Below are positions 17,076 to 26,380 of a stretch of 64,000 bases of DNA, in pieces (the first letter of the stretch is position 1; each line of letters begins with the position of its first letter). The notes beneath the pieces were generated by a model. That model was not told the origin of the DNA, did no database searches, and was given only the letters and a program-made list of their open reading frames with translations. A program made the translations under genes and the position numbers. Source of the stretch: Martelella lutilitoris (GTDB lineage Bacteria; Pseudomonadota; Alphaproteobacteria; Rhizobiales; Rhizobiaceae); the NCBI RefSeq assembly GCF_016598595.1, contig NZ_CP066787.1, positions 1 through 64,000 on the forward strand. The letters are read 5' to 3'.

Positions 17076-18047
17076 CTAGACAGGTTTTGCCGCCGCGCGC
17101 TGACGGGCGAGAATGCCGAGCGCGGAAGTGATGACGCGGGCAAACGACAGCGCGCCCAGCCCATCGATATCGCGCTCCGGCATGAATTCGACAAAATCCA
17201 TCGCGGCGATGCGGCCGCGTTTGGCAATCCCGAACAGAAGGTCGAGGGTCTGGAAATAGGAGAGCCCGCCCGGACCGCGCGCGATCACGCCCGGCACAAG
17301 CGTGGAATCGAACGCGTCGGCATCGAAACAAACGATGACATCGGTGCCATCCGGGATCATGTCGAGCACCGGCTCGAGGCCGTCGCGACCGAGCTGATGG
17401 GCGGTAAAGAGGCTGGCGCCCCAACGCCTGGCATCCTCGACGTCCGACGCCCTTGCCGAGCCGATGCCGCGCGCGCCGACCTGAATGATCCGCTCGATAT
17501 GGCCCATTTCGGATGCCCGGCGCATTGTCGACGACAGCCCCATGTTCTCGCCCATGTGGGAATCGCGCCAGTCGATATGCGCGTCGATCTGAACGATGGT
17601 ATATTTACGACCGGTCTCGGACAGCGCGTCGATCATCGGGATCGGAATGGAATCGTCGCCACCGAGCAGGACGGGAACGGCCCCGCGCGAGATGACCGTG
17701 CTGACGGCCTTGCGGATCGTGCCCCGGTTGCCCGCCGCATCGTTTTCGTCGAAGGGCAGGTTGCCGCAATCGACGGCGCGCAGACCGGACTCGGGAAACA
17801 CCGGACCGCCGAGATCGAAATCGAAATGGTCGACATTGGCTGTCAGGGGCGCGGTTGCCCGCCTGAGCGCATCGGGAGCATTGCGGCAATAGGCGCCGGC
17901 GCTGGCATAGGGCGTGGCGCAGGGCGCGCCGATGATGGCAATCGGGGCGTCGAGCGTCGTCAGCTCACCGCAGGCGTCCAGCCCGAGGAAGGTTTTGGTG
18001 TCGGCGGCTGCGCCGAAAAGAACGCCGAGATCGACGGATTCAGTCAT
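17076..18047 (-). CDS. arginase/agmatinase-family ureohydrolase
   Basis: The 323-residue protein has the ureohydrolase layout with GGDDS (129-133), DAHID (155-159) and FDADAFDS (241-248), the three metal-binding motifs of the manganese centre. The first motif is normally GGDHS; here the metal-binding His is replaced by Asp, so substrate or metal preference may differ from arginase. The family releases urea from arginine, agmatine or other guanidino compounds. A good AAGGAGA precedes the ATG. It is the last gene downstream of a polar amino acid importer, which suggests arginine or a related guanidino compound as substrate. Confidence 0.85.
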   Translation of the reverse strand: MTESVDLGVLFGAAADTKTFLGLDACGELTTLDAPIAIIGAPCATPYASAGAYCRNAPDALRRATAPLTANVDHFDFDLGGPVFPESGLRAVDCGNLPFDENDAAGNRGTIRKAVSTVISRGAVPVLLGGDDSIPIPMIDALSETGRKYTIVQIDAHIDWRDSHMGENMGLSSTMRRASEMGHIERIIQVGARGIGSARASDVEDARRWGASLFTAHQLGRDGLEPVLDMIPDGTDVIVCFDADAFDSTLVPGVIARGPGGLSYFQTLDLLFGIAKRGRIAAMDFVEFMPERDIDGLGALSFARVITSALGILARQRAAAKPV

Positions 18048-18122
18048 GTCTTCTCCTTGTCTGCCAGGTCTGGGACGCGGGCAGATCGTTTGTCATTGTT
18101 TGAATGCGGATCGTCCGCGCGG

Positions 18123-18815
18123 TCAGTGAAGTCTTGGCTGCAGGTATCCGGCATAGCGGCGCTGAACGAGCTGGAAGGCGGAGACCAGCACGAATGTCAT
18201 TACCAGATAGATACCGGCCGCTGTCACGTAGGGTTCGAACTGGATATAGTCGTTGAGCGAGATCTGCCGAGCGACGCCGGTCGTCTCCAGAAGCGTCACC
18301 GTGCTCGCAAGCGAGGTCGCATGCAGCATCATGATCATCTCGTTGCCGTAAAGCGGCAGCGCACGAGTCAGCATGGCCGGCAGCAGGATGCGTCGGGCCG
18401 CGGCAAGCGGGGGAATTCCGAAGGCGCGCGACGCCTCGATCTCGCCGTGCGGAATGTGCCGAAGCGCACCGGCAAATATCTCGGTGGTGTAAGCCCCGGA
18501 ATTCAGCGCAAGCGCCATCAGCACACAGACCATCGGGCTTGAAAGCCAGGGCCACAGAAAACTCGTCTGGATCAGTTCGAACTGCGCCAGGCCGAAATAG
18601 ATCAGGAAGAGCTGCACCAGAAGCGGGGTTCCGCGAAAGACCAGCGTATAGGCGTGAACCGCGCCGCGGATCGCACGGTTATTGCTGTTGCGCAGGAAAG
18701 ACAGCGGCACGGCGATAGCAAAGGCCAGTAGAAGGGCGAAAAAGGTCAGCACCAGTGTCAGCTTCGCGCCTTCGAGAAACAGGAGGCGGTTTTCGGCGAT
18801 GATATCCCAGTTCAT
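18123..18815 (-). CDS. polar amino acid ABC transporter permease (HisM/OccM type)
   Basis: The 230-residue membrane protein has about five helices and the family loop GALRHIPHGEIEASRAFGIPP that docks on the ATPase. FRGTPLLVQLFLIYFGL in the first half is the other hallmark of histidine/arginine/octopine-type permeases. Its ATG overlaps the stop of the paired permease gene. It would form the channel with that protein for uptake of a basic amino acid or opine. Confidence 0.9.
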   Translation of the reverse strand: MNWDIIAENRLLFLEGAKLTLVLTFFALLLAFAIAVPLSFLRNSNNRAIRGAVHAYTLVFRGTPLLVQLFLIYFGLAQFELIQTSFLWPWLSSPMVCVLMALALNSGAYTTEIFAGALRHIPHGEIEASRAFGIPPLAAARRILLPAMLTRALPLYGNEMIMMLHATSLASTVTLLETTGVARQISLNDYIQFEPYVTAAGIYLVMTFVLVSAFQLVQRRYAGYLQPRLH

Positions 18816-19501
18816 GCTCCGGCCTTTCTCATGCCCGCATTGAAATGCGCCGCGACGCGCGCGAGGCAGAATGTGGAAAGCAGCGTGAGGGCCAGATAGA
18901 ATGCGCCCGCAACGAGATAGAAGGTAAAGGGCTGTCCCGTCGCTTCAGCTGCGCCCTTGGCCCGGAACATGACGTCCTGAAGTCCGATCAGCGAAACCAG
19001 CGCCGTTGCCTTGGCCAGCACCAGCCAGTTGTTGGTAAACCCTGGCAGCGCCAGCCGGATGAGCTGCGGCAGCACGATCCGAAAGAAGATCCGCGCCCGT
19101 GCGAGGCCGAAGGCCTGTGCCGCCTCGATCTGGCCATGCGGAATGTTTTCCAGTGCAAAGCGGAAGGTTTCGGTCATATAGGCGCCGAAAATCAGCCCCA
19201 GCGTCGCAATCCCGGTCGCAAGCGGCGGAAACTCGACCCACCAGTCCAGACCCCAGAGCTGGAACAGCTGGTTGAGCAGCGCCGGCAGGCTGTAGAACAC
19301 CAGCAGGATCATGACGAGGTCCGGAATACCGCGAACGATGAAGGTGTAGGCCTCGGCCGCGCCCCGCAACGGCCGGCTGTGCGAGCGCTTGGCGAGCGCT
19401 GCCGCCATGCCGATCAGCGTCGACAGCAACAGCGCCGCAAAGGCCAGGAGAAGGGTCATCCCTCCTCCTGCCAGGATCGTCCAGGTGTAATCGACGAGCA
19501 T
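18812..19501 (-). CDS. polar amino acid ABC transporter permease (HisQ/OccQ type)
   Basis: The 229-residue protein is the partner permease, with VRGIPDLVMILLVFYSLPALLNQL and the docking loop ALENIPHGQIEAAQAFGLARAR. It starts 5 bases after the binding-protein stop and overlaps the HisM-type gene. The gene order binding protein, Q, M with the ATPase upstream is usual for histidine, octopine and nopaline importers. Confidence 0.9.
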   Translation of the reverse strand: MLVDYTWTILAGGGMTLLLAFAALLLSTLIGMAAALAKRSHSRPLRGAAEAYTFIVRGIPDLVMILLVFYSLPALLNQLFQLWGLDWWVEFPPLATGIATLGLIFGAYMTETFRFALENIPHGQIEAAQAFGLARARIFFRIVLPQLIRLALPGFTNNWLVLAKATALVSLIGLQDVMFRAKGAAEATGQPFTFYLVAGAFYLALTLLSTFCLARVAAHFNAGMRKAGA

Positions 19502-19506
19502 ATCCG

Positions 19507-20271
19507 TCAGTCACCGAAATACTGGGCGTTGAGCGCATCCAGCGTGCCGTTTTCACGGACGATCTCGAGGCCCTTGTTGATCTCTTCCAAAAGCGCGGTG
19601 TTTTTCTTGCTGATCGCGATCGCCACGCCCTCGCCGAATTCCGGCGCGTCTTCTCCGGTCAACTGCGGGCCGACAAGCTCATAACTTTCAGCCTTGTCGC
19701 CGCCCAGGAAACCCGCCGTGATCTGTGCCTGGTAGCTGAGCACGACATCGGCGCGCTTGCTTTCCAGATCGAGATAAGGCGCGCTGCCGGTGTCGTAGCG
19801 CTTGATATCGGAGTCGGCGTAGACGCGGGTGACATAGGCATCCATCGGCGTGCCGCGCTGAACGGCGATGGTCTTGTCGGCAAGACCTTCCGGCGTGATC
19901 GTAAGGTCCGAGTCCCTAGCCGCGACGAAACGGAAGATCGGATGGCTGTAGATGTCGCTGAAAGCGATGACCTTGCGGCGCTTGTCGGTCACCGTCAGCT
20001 GCGAAATCAGCGCATCGTATTTGCCGCTGATAAGGCCGGGGATCATCCCCTCCCAGGCGGCATTGGAGATGACGCAGTTAAGTTCGGCGGCCTCGCACAC
20101 GGCCGTCATCAGGTCGATGTCGTATCCGACGAGCTTGCCGTCCTTGTCGATCGATTCGAACGGCGGGAAGGTCGCGTCCGTTGCGACGATGACCTTTTCG
20201 CCGGTCTGGGCGTAAGCCGTGCCGGTCGCAAGGGCAAGCGCGATGGCGGCGGCGGAAAGCAGTCTTTTCAT
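19507..20271 (-). CDS. periplasmic basic amino acid-binding protein
   Basis: The 254-residue protein has a signal peptide cut after AYAQ and the family-3 solute-binding pattern: VIVATDATFPPFESIDKDGKLVGYDIDLM, then KYDALISQLTVTDKRRKVIAFSDIY and TIAVQRGTPMDAYV. It resembles lysine/arginine/ornithine or octopine-binding proteins. GAGGACAG precedes the ATG. It feeds the two permeases downstream; the neighbouring ureohydrolase and cyclodeaminase make arginine or ornithine the likely ligand. Confidence 0.88.
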   Translation of the reverse strand: MKRLLSAAAIALALATGTAYAQTGEKVIVATDATFPPFESIDKDGKLVGYDIDLMTAVCEAAELNCVISNAAWEGMIPGLISGKYDALISQLTVTDKRRKVIAFSDIYSHPIFRFVAARDSDLTITPEGLADKTIAVQRGTPMDAYVTRVYADSDIKRYDTGSAPYLDLESKRADVVLSYQAQITAGFLGGDKAESYELVGPQLTGEDAPEFGEGVAIAISKKNTALLEEINKGLEIVRENGTLDALNAQYFGD

Positions 20272-20367
20272 AGGTCTGTCCTCTGTGGTTTTCGGGGGTG
20301 GAGCGGCAGTTGCGGAACGATCCGGTCTGCCATTTCTTATCGGCGTTCGGCGGGACGATGCGCCCGG

Positions 20368-21138
20368 TCAATGCCGCAATTGTCCGGCCAGGAATTGCTG
20401 CATGCGTTCGCTCTCGGTTTGGTCGAACACGCGCGACGGCGCGCCTTCTTCCTCGACGCGGCCCTGATGCAGGAACATGACCTTGGTCGAGACGTGGCGG
20501 GCAAAGCCCATCTCATGGGTGACGACCACCATGGTGCGGCCCTCTTCGGCGAGCGCCTGCATGACCTTGAGCACCTCGCTCACCAGTTCCGGGTCCAGCG
20601 CCGAGGTCGGCTCGTCGAACAGCAGGACCTCGGGATTGACGGCAAGCGCGCGGGCGATCGCCACACGCTGCTGCTGGCCGCCGGAAAGATGGGTGGGGTA
20701 TTTGTCGAGAACGTCCAGACCGAGGCCGACCTTGGTGAGGTTCGCCTTCGCCAGTTCGGTCGCCTCACGGCGCGACAGGCCCAGCACGCTGATCGGCGCT
20801 TCGATGATGTTGGACAGCACGTTCATATGGGACCAGAGGCAGAAATTCTGGAAAACCATGGCAAGGCGGGTGCGCATCAGCCGCAGCTCGCTGCGGTTCA
20901 GCACCCTCAGCATGCCGTCGCGGTCCCGCACCGTTTCCAGCCTCTTGCCATCCACGGCAATCTCGCCCTCATGCGGACGTTCCAGGAAGTTGATGCAGCG
21001 CAGGAACGTGCTTTTGCCCGAACCGCTGGAACCGAGAATGCTGACGACATCGCCGGCGGCCGCACGCAGCGAAACGCCTTTCAGCACTTCGTGCTGGCCG
21101 TATGATTTGTGAATGTCGCTGACGGCGAGTTTGTCCAT
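20368..21138 (-). CDS. polar amino acid ABC transporter ATPase (HisP/OccP type)
   Basis: The 256-residue ATPase shows Walker A (GSSGSGKST), Q-loop ([13 protein letters not shown]), signature ([15 protein letters not shown]), Walker B ([14 protein letters not shown]) and switch (VVTHEMGFA). The sequence is that of HisP/GlnQ-type proteins. It is the first gene of the importer cluster, about 100 bases ahead of the binding protein, so the two may also have separate promoters. Confidence 0.92.
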   Translation of the reverse strand: MDKLAVSDIHKSYGQHEVLKGVSLRAAAGDVVSILGSSGSGKSTFLRCINFLERPHEGEIAVDGKRLETVRDRDGMLRVLNRSELRLMRTRLAMVFQNFCLWSHMNVLSNIIEAPISVLGLSRREATELAKANLTKVGLGLDVLDKYPTHLSGGQQQRVAIARALAVNPEVLLFDEPTSALDPELVSEVLKVMQALAEEGRTMVVVTHEMGFARHVSTKVMFLHQGRVEEEGAPSRVFDQTESERMQQFLAGQLRH

Positions 21139-21289
21139 TTCATACTCCGGAGCATGTCTCGGGCGGAAGGTCTCCCGCGGAGCGGGCCGGGCATCGGCAA
21201 ACGCCGATGTCTAATTTTCAGGCACAATAGATGCGTGTCGGATTTTTGCGCAAATGATCATTCCTCAAGCGAATCATGATCTGTTTTCA

Positions 21290-22219
21290 TCAATCGGGAG
21301 AGGGTAGCGTGTCGACCATGTCGTCCTGCCCGAAGGCCGCCAGAAGCCAATGCAGGAACAGGCGCGGGCCGGCCCGCTCCAAGCTGTGCAGGTGGACAAC
21401 GACATACCAGCCGCCAAAGGCATCGATCGAGAAACCGAATGGTCTTATGAGACGGCCCTGGCGAATATCATTGCGGGTCAGCGTTTCGCTGGCAAGCGCA
21501 AACCCGACACCGTTGAGCGCAAGATCGATGGCGATGCCGAGATCGCTGCAATAAAGGTGGCGGGCGCGGTCGAATACATCGCCGTGGCCGCATTCGGAAA
21601 GCCAGCGCCGCCACTCTGCCCCGTCGTCCCGATGCAGCAGAAGACAGTTTTTCAACGCGCCCGCATCCGGCGTTGCATATCCCAGACGCTGAAACAGCAC
21701 CGGCGAACAGACCGGCGTGATGTCGACATCGGCGAGACGCGCCGACCACCGGTTTGGCCATCCGCCCTGCCCGAACATGATACCGAGATCGACATCAGCT
21801 GTTTCGGGGACGAGATGATTTTCAATGAGCCGGATATGGCATTCAACCGTCGGGTGCCTCTCGCTGAAATCCGCGATATTCTTCGCAAGCCAGGCGCTGG
21901 CGAACATCGGCGGACAGGCAATGTCCAGCCGCCCGCCGGCGAGCGGCTGTTCGGACAACATGACCGCGGTCGACAGGATATCCTGCAACGCCTTCGCAAC
22001 GGTCTTGTAAAACAGTTGCCCGGCATCGGTGAGCCTGATCCCCCGCCCCGCCTTCTCGAACAGGTCATAGCCGAGATCGCCCTCCAGCCTGCGCAGCTGA
22101 TGACTGACGGCGCTGTCGGTCAAGTTGAGCTCGGCCGCCGCCCGCGCCATGCTGCCATGGCGGGCGGTTGCCTCGAACGTCCTCAGCGTCTGCAAAGGCA
22201 GATGTCGCAGATCCTTCAC
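21290..22219 (-). CDS. LysR-family regulator, GcvA-like
   Basis: The 309-residue protein has LPLQTLRTFEATARHGSMARAAAELNLTDSAVSHQLRRLEGDLGYDLFEKAGRG at its N terminus, the GcvA-type helix-turn-helix, and a C-terminal effector domain. A GTG start at 22219 is preceded by GAGGT. It lies between the importer genes and the ctlX-ocd pair, all on the same strand, and is the likely local regulator of arginine-derived nitrogen use. Confidence 0.87.
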   Translation of the reverse strand: MKDLRHLPLQTLRTFEATARHGSMARAAAELNLTDSAVSHQLRRLEGDLGYDLFEKAGRGIRLTDAGQLFYKTVAKALQDILSTAVMLSEQPLAGGRLDIACPPMFASAWLAKNIADFSERHPTVECHIRLIENHLVPETADVDLGIMFGQGGWPNRWSARLADVDITPVCSPVLFQRLGYATPDAGALKNCLLLHRDDGAEWRRWLSECGHGDVFDRARHLYCSDLGIAIDLALNGVGFALASETLTRNDIRQGRLIRPFGFSIDAFGGWYVVVHLHSLERAGPRLFLHWLLAAFGQDDMVDTLPSPD

Positions 22220-22300
22220 GTCGACCTCAATGTTTCGGCGCCCGGTCCTGGTGGACGATCTGTCGCCTGACGCAATGACGACCGCCCAGGCCGGCCGCTT

Positions 22301-23230
22301 CTATCGTCTGGCGAGGTGAATGCCCGCCAGGGTGCAGCGCACCGAGCCGCCGGCGTTCTCGATCGTCGGAATGTCCAACGCCACAATGCTTGCCGTCTTT
22401 TCTATCGCTGCAATCTGGTCGGGACGCAAGGCGTCGAGCGCAGTCGTGGAAAGGGCGAGCAATCGCTGATCGGGCGCCTGAAGCTCAAGCGCATTGCCGG
22501 CAAAGCGGGCGATCTGGTCGTTGTCGAGAGCAATGATGTCCCGTCCGGTCCGTCGCAACCTGTCGAGGATCTCGGCCCGCCGGTCGGGTTCGGTCATCAT
22601 GTCCGGGCCGATCAGCACGAAACCGGTTCCGATGCACATCAGGACATTGGTGTGATAGATCGCCATGCCCTCAGGGTCGCGCGCGTCGAAGACCATCGGT
22701 TCGAAATTGAAGTGGGTCGCGAAACGCTCGAGCGCGACCGGATCGGCGCGCTCGGAACGTACCACATAGGCCACCCTGTCGATATGATCGAGCACCATGG
22801 CGCCCGTTCCCTCGAGGAAAAGACCGTCGGCTTCCAGCCCCGAATAGTCGATGACGTCCTGAACGCGATAGTCGCGTTTCAGCATTTCGATGATGTCCGG
22901 ACGGCGTTCGAGCCGCCGGTTTCGCGCCTTCATCGGAAAAATCGCGATATGCCCGCCGGCATGGGTGGAAAACCAGTTGTTTGGAAAGACAGAATCCGGC
23001 GTCGTATCCCCCTCGTCCTCGAACATGTGCACGGCAATGCCGGCCGAAGAGAGCATTTCGCCGGCGCGGGTGATTTCATCATAGGCCCGGCGCCTGAGGT
23101 CCTGCCCGGTTTCGGGAACCTTCTGAAACCGGTTGTCATTGGCCGTTTCGGTGTTGACGGTGAAATGATGCGGCCGGACCATGACCACCGCGCTCGCCGC
23201 CTGCGGCGAAAAGAAGAAAGGGCGCGCCAT
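22301..23230 (-). CDS. ctlX: CtlX-type amidinohydrolase/amidinotransferase-fold protein
   Basis: The 309-residue protein has motifs of the arginine deiminase/amidinotransferase superfamily: VRPHHFTVNTETANDNRFQ, DSVFPNNWFSTH, LEGTGAMVLDH and YHTNVLMCIGTGF, where the Cys of the last motif would be the nucleophile. This matches CtlX (citrulline-linked) proteins. It starts 3 bases after the cyclodeaminase stop, so the two are co-expressed. Likely substrates are arginine or citrulline-like compounds; the exact reaction is inferred from the family. Confidence 0.82.
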   Translation of the reverse strand: MARPFFFSPQAASAVVMVRPHHFTVNTETANDNRFQKVPETGQDLRRRAYDEITRAGEMLSSAGIAVHMFEDEGDTTPDSVFPNNWFSTHAGGHIAIFPMKARNRRLERRPDIIEMLKRDYRVQDVIDYSGLEADGLFLEGTGAMVLDHIDRVAYVVRSERADPVALERFATHFNFEPMVFDARDPEGMAIYHTNVLMCIGTGFVLIGPDMMTEPDRRAEILDRLRRTGRDIIALDNDQIARFAGNALELQAPDQRLLALSTTALDALRPDQIAAIEKTASIVALDIPTIENAGGSVRCTLAGIHLARR

Positions 23231-23233
23231 GGT

Positions 23234-24277
23234 TCACACCGCCCGCTGCAGCATACCGAAGAGATCGCGCGTGTCGTCCGGATCGGCGATCATGTCGAGG
23301 TTGTCGTAGAGTTCGGTGCCTTTGATCCGCTCGGCGACATAGCGCAGCGCGGTGAAATCCTCGATCGCGAAACCGACGCTGTCGAACAGCGTGATCTGGC
23401 GTTCGTCGGTGCGCCCGGCCTGGCTTCCCTCGAGCACCCGCCAGAATTCGGTCACCGCGTAGTCTTCGCCCATCTGCTGGATTTCGCCCTCGATACGCGT
23501 TTGCGGCGGATACTCCACGAAGGTGGTCGCACGCTTCAGGATATCGGGATGCAGTTCGGTCTTGCCGGGGCAATCGCCGCCGATGGCGTTGATGTGGATG
23601 CCCGCCCCGACCATGTTGTCCGTCAGGATCGTGGCATACTGCTTGTCGGCCGTGCAGGTGGTGACGATCTCGGCGCCCTCCAGCGCCTCCTCCGACGAGC
23701 GGCAGGCCTTCACCGACAGCCCGCTGCCTTCCAGATTGCGGCAGGCCTTCTCTGTTGCGGCCGGGTCGATGTCATAGAGCCGCACCGCCCTGATGCCGAC
23801 GACGGCCTTCATCGCCAGCGCCTGGAACTCCGCCTGCGCGCCATTGCCGATCATCGCCATCGTTCCGGCATTCTTCGGCGCCAGATGGCGGGCAACCATC
23901 GCCGACGTTGCCGCTGTCCGGATAGCCGTCAGCAGTGTCATCTCGCTCAGAAGGACCGGATAGCCGGTGGCGACATCGGCCAGCAGCCCGAACGCCGTGA
24001 CCGTCTGGTGCCCCGTCAGCTTGTTCCTGGGATGGCCGTTGACATATTTGAAGCCGTAATGACCGCCATCGGAGGTCGGCATCAGCTCGATCACGCCATC
24101 GGCGGAGTGGGCGGCCACGCGCGGCGTCTTGTCGAACTGGTCCCAGCGCCGGAAATCCTCTTCAAGCGCTTCGACGAGTTCGATCATCATCGTCTCGATG
24201 CCGACATTGTGCACCAGCCGCATCATGTTCTCGACGCTGACGAAGGGCACATAGGCTTTGGTGGAAGGTGACGGCAT
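23234..24277 (-). CDS. ocd: ornithine cyclodeaminase
   Basis: The 347-residue protein carries LTAIRTAATSAMVARHLAPKNAGTMAMIGNGAQAEFQ, where GNGAQ is the NAD-binding loop, and IGGDCPGKTELHPDIL near the active site. The family converts ornithine to proline with release of ammonia. AGAGG precedes the ATG. With the ureohydrolase (arginine to ornithine) and the basic amino acid importer it forms an arginine-to-proline route as known from opine plasmids. An Lrp-type regulator is divergent from it. Confidence 0.9.
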   Translation of the reverse strand: MPSPSTKAYVPFVSVENMMRLVHNVGIETMMIELVEALEEDFRRWDQFDKTPRVAAHSADGVIELMPTSDGGHYGFKYVNGHPRNKLTGHQTVTAFGLLADVATGYPVLLSEMTLLTAIRTAATSAMVARHLAPKNAGTMAMIGNGAQAEFQALAMKAVVGIRAVRLYDIDPAATEKACRNLEGSGLSVKACRSSEEALEGAEIVTTCTADKQYATILTDNMVGAGIHINAIGGDCPGKTELHPDILKRATTFVEYPPQTRIEGEIQQMGEDYAVTEFWRVLEGSQAGRTDERQITLFDSVGFAIEDFTALRYVAERIKGTELYDNLDMIADPDDTRDLFGMLQRAV

Positions 24278-24391
24278 TTCAACCTCTTTTCGTTTTGATC
24301 CTCTCAGGAAAGCTATGCCGATTTGAATGCTAGCGAAAAGCGCAAAACTGTACTAAATTTGTTGCATATTTAGTCTATTTGAACAAATGGA

Positions 24392-24856
24392 TTGATCAAT
24401 TTGAACAATGAACGCGACAATACCATAGCCAAATACGTTCCCGATCGCCTTGACAGGGACATTATTTCGCATCTGCGCAGCGATGGCCGGGCCTCGCTTT
24501 CCAAGCTCTCCGACACGCTGGGGATTGCCCGCGGCACGGTGCAGAAACGCCTCGACCGGCTGATCGATACCGGAACCCTGATGGGCTTTACCGTGCGGGT
24601 GCGCGAGGATTACGAGGATGATCGGGTTCATGCGGTGATGATGATCGAGGTCGTCGGCAAATCGACCACCCAGGTCATTCGCAAGTTGCGCGGCCTGCCG
24701 GAGGTCTATTCGCTGCACACGACCAATGGCAACTGGGACCTCGTCGCCAATATCCGCACATCGACGCTGTCGGAATTCGACAGGGTCCTGCGCGAGGTCC
24801 GGATGATCGAAGGCGTATCCAACAGCGAGACCAGCCTGCTTCTGAGCAGCGTGTGA
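24392..24856 (+). CDS. Lrp/AsnC-family regulator
   Basis: The protein of about 154 residues has the helix-turn-helix DRLDRDIISHLRSDGRASLSKLSDTLGIARGTVQKRLDRL and a C-terminal ligand-binding RAM domain (HAVMMIEVVGKSTTQVIRKL). No in-frame ATG precedes the domain, so the start is probably a TTG at 24392 or 24401. It diverges from the cyclodeaminase gene; Lrp-type proteins commonly activate their neighbouring amino acid catabolic genes when the substrate is present. Confidence 0.82.
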   Translation: MINLNNERDNTIAKYVPDRLDRDIISHLRSDGRASLSKLSDTLGIARGTVQKRLDRLIDTGTLMGFTVRVREDYEDDRVHAVMMIEVVGKSTTQVIRKLRGLPEVYSLHTTNGNWDLVANIRTSTLSEFDRVLREVRMIEGVSNSETSLLLSSV

Positions 24857-24968
24857 CGGCGCCGGCCGTTCTGCGAATCATCACCGGCGCGAACGAATGC
24901 TATCGAGCGACGCTTGAAAAGCGCGAGCCACAAGAATCCGGAAAAAGTAGAAAAGGCACTGATTGAAG

Positions 24969-25375
24969 CCACCATCGGTCGCAGATGCTTGGCACGACTG
25001 CGATTGGTCATGAAATAGCCGAAGATGCCGGCCGAAAGCGGGTAGTTTTCGTCCACCGCACCCTTGCCCATAACGGTCGTCGCCACCGGCAGGCCGAATG
25101 ACTCCTGGAGGGCGGCGAGTTCTTCGGCCGCGCCAGATACATGCACGCCGCCACCCGCGATTATCAGCGGACGCTCCGCCGACGCCAGCAATTTGGCGGT
25201 CTGGGCAACTCGTTCCGGGTCCGGGCGGCTGCGATCGAGTGGAAATGTGCCGAGAGACGCCGTCCGGGCATCGTTGCGGCTCGTTGCTGTTTCCACGAAT
25301 ATGCCGATCGGGACGATCAGGACGGCCGGGCCTGGGCGGCCCGATGCAGCCGCGGCGAAAGCCATATCGATATAG
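24969..25375 (-). pseudogene. TPP-dependent acetolactate synthase-like fragment
   Basis: The frame encodes PYIDMAFAAAASGRPGPAVL, then LIIAGGGVHVSGAAEELAALQESFGLPVATTVMGKGAVDENYP and GIFGYFMTNRSRAKHLRPMV. These belong to the central domain of thiamine diphosphate enzymes such as acetolactate synthase. The N-terminal side is cut by the IS6-family element at 25376, and the C-terminal side stops matching near 24969. It is an internal remnant. Confidence 0.78.
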
Positions 25376-26184
25376 GGCATCGCCAACTTAACGAAGCTTG
25401 GACCTGAATGTGGGATGCTCGGCCATGACTGACCGAGATCCTCTTTACCGCCGCCATCGTTTTCCACCCGAAATCATCGCCCATGCGGTGTGGCTCTATT
25501 TCCGCTTTCCCCTGAGCCTGCGGATGGTAGAGGATTTGTTGGCGGCGCGTGGCATCATTGTCTCGCATCAGACCGACAGACTGTGGGCGGAGAAGTTTGG
25601 CCGGACCTTCGCCAACGAGATCCGTCGCCGGTCATCCGGGCGGCTTGGTGATAAGTGGCACCTAGATGAGGCCGTTATCTCGATCCGGGGCAAGAAGCAT
25701 TGGCTATGGCGCGCCGTGGATCAGGACGGTTTCGTCCTGGAGGTCCTGGTGCAAAGCCGCCGCGACACCAAGGCGGCCAAGCGCCTGATGCGCAAGCTTT
25801 TGAAAGGCCAGGGACGATCGCCGCGCGTGATGATCACCGACAAGCTTCGCTCCTATGCAGCCGCAAAGCAGAAAATCATGCACGGCGTCGAGCACCGCTC
25901 GCATAAGGGCCTGAACAATCGGGCGGAGAATTCCCACCAGCCAGTCCGACGGCGAGAGCGGATCATGAAGCGCTTCAAGTCAAAGCGACATCTCCAACGC
26001 TTCGTTTCCATTCACGATCCGATCGCCAACCTCTTCCACATCCCTCGCCACGACATTTCCACCAGCCACCATCGCGAACTGCGCGCCTCAGCCATGAGCA
26101 TATGGGCGGAAATCGCTCGGATTTAGTCGACAAGTCGAGCAACCGGGCAAACCAGAGCCTATCGGGTGTTAAGTTTACGGTGCC
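25376..26184 (+). mobile_element. second IS6-family element (809 bp), different type
   Basis: Imperfect terminal repeats begin GGCATCGCCAACTTAAC on the left (25376) and GGCACCGTAAACTTAAC on the right (complement ending 26184). The 809-bp length and the transposase fit the IS6 family. Flanking octamers CGATATAG and AGTTTCGG differ, so no target duplication remains. It cuts the TPP-enzyme gene, and nothing matching that gene lies on the other side, which again indicates a rearrangement. Confidence 0.82.
25425..26126 (+). CDS. IS6-family DDE transposase
   Basis: The 233-residue product begins MTDRDPLYRRHRFPPEIIAHAVWLYFRFPLSLRMVEDLLAARGI and has the DDE core WHLDEAVISIRGKKHWLWRAVDQDG, MITDKLRSYAAAK and NNRAENSHQPVRRRER. 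It is only distantly similar to the transposase at 15.0-15.8 kb, so the two elements are separate arrivals. The frame is intact. Confidence 0.9.
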   Translation: MTDRDPLYRRHRFPPEIIAHAVWLYFRFPLSLRMVEDLLAARGIIVSHQTDRLWAEKFGRTFANEIRRRSSGRLGDKWHLDEAVISIRGKKHWLWRAVDQDGFVLEVLVQSRRDTKAAKRLMRKLLKGQGRSPRVMITDKLRSYAAAKQKIMHGVEHRSHKGLNNRAENSHQPVRRRERIMKRFKSKRHLQRFVSIHDPIANLFHIPRHDISTSHHRELRASAMSIWAEIARI

Positions 26185-26380
26185 AGTTTCGGAATTCTCC
26201 GGCATCGAAATGTCCCGACTGTTTTGCTTTTCATCGGACACCGAAAAGTCCGCCTGGCTATTTCTTATGACCTGCTCTCCGGGAAGTCGACGTCTATACG
26301 TTGGCCGTGTTCAGGTGTTCGTCCTGCCTTGATCGATTGGCACATTGCCGTGGTGCGATCCTCCCGCGCGTCCCGCGCCC

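Noticed and set aside
17397..18542. A 381-codon plus-strand open frame across the ureohydrolase and permease genes
   Set aside because: It runs through the coding strands of two genes with clear motifs and has no domain or ribosome site.
22316..24271. A 651-codon plus-strand open frame opposite ctlX and ocd
   Set aside because: It is antisense to two well-recognised genes, has arginine/histidine-rich composition typical of GC-rich shadows, and shows no known domain.
14982..26184. A composite transposon bounded by two IS6 elements
   Set aside because: The two elements have different transposases and inverted repeats, so they cannot act as a matched pair.
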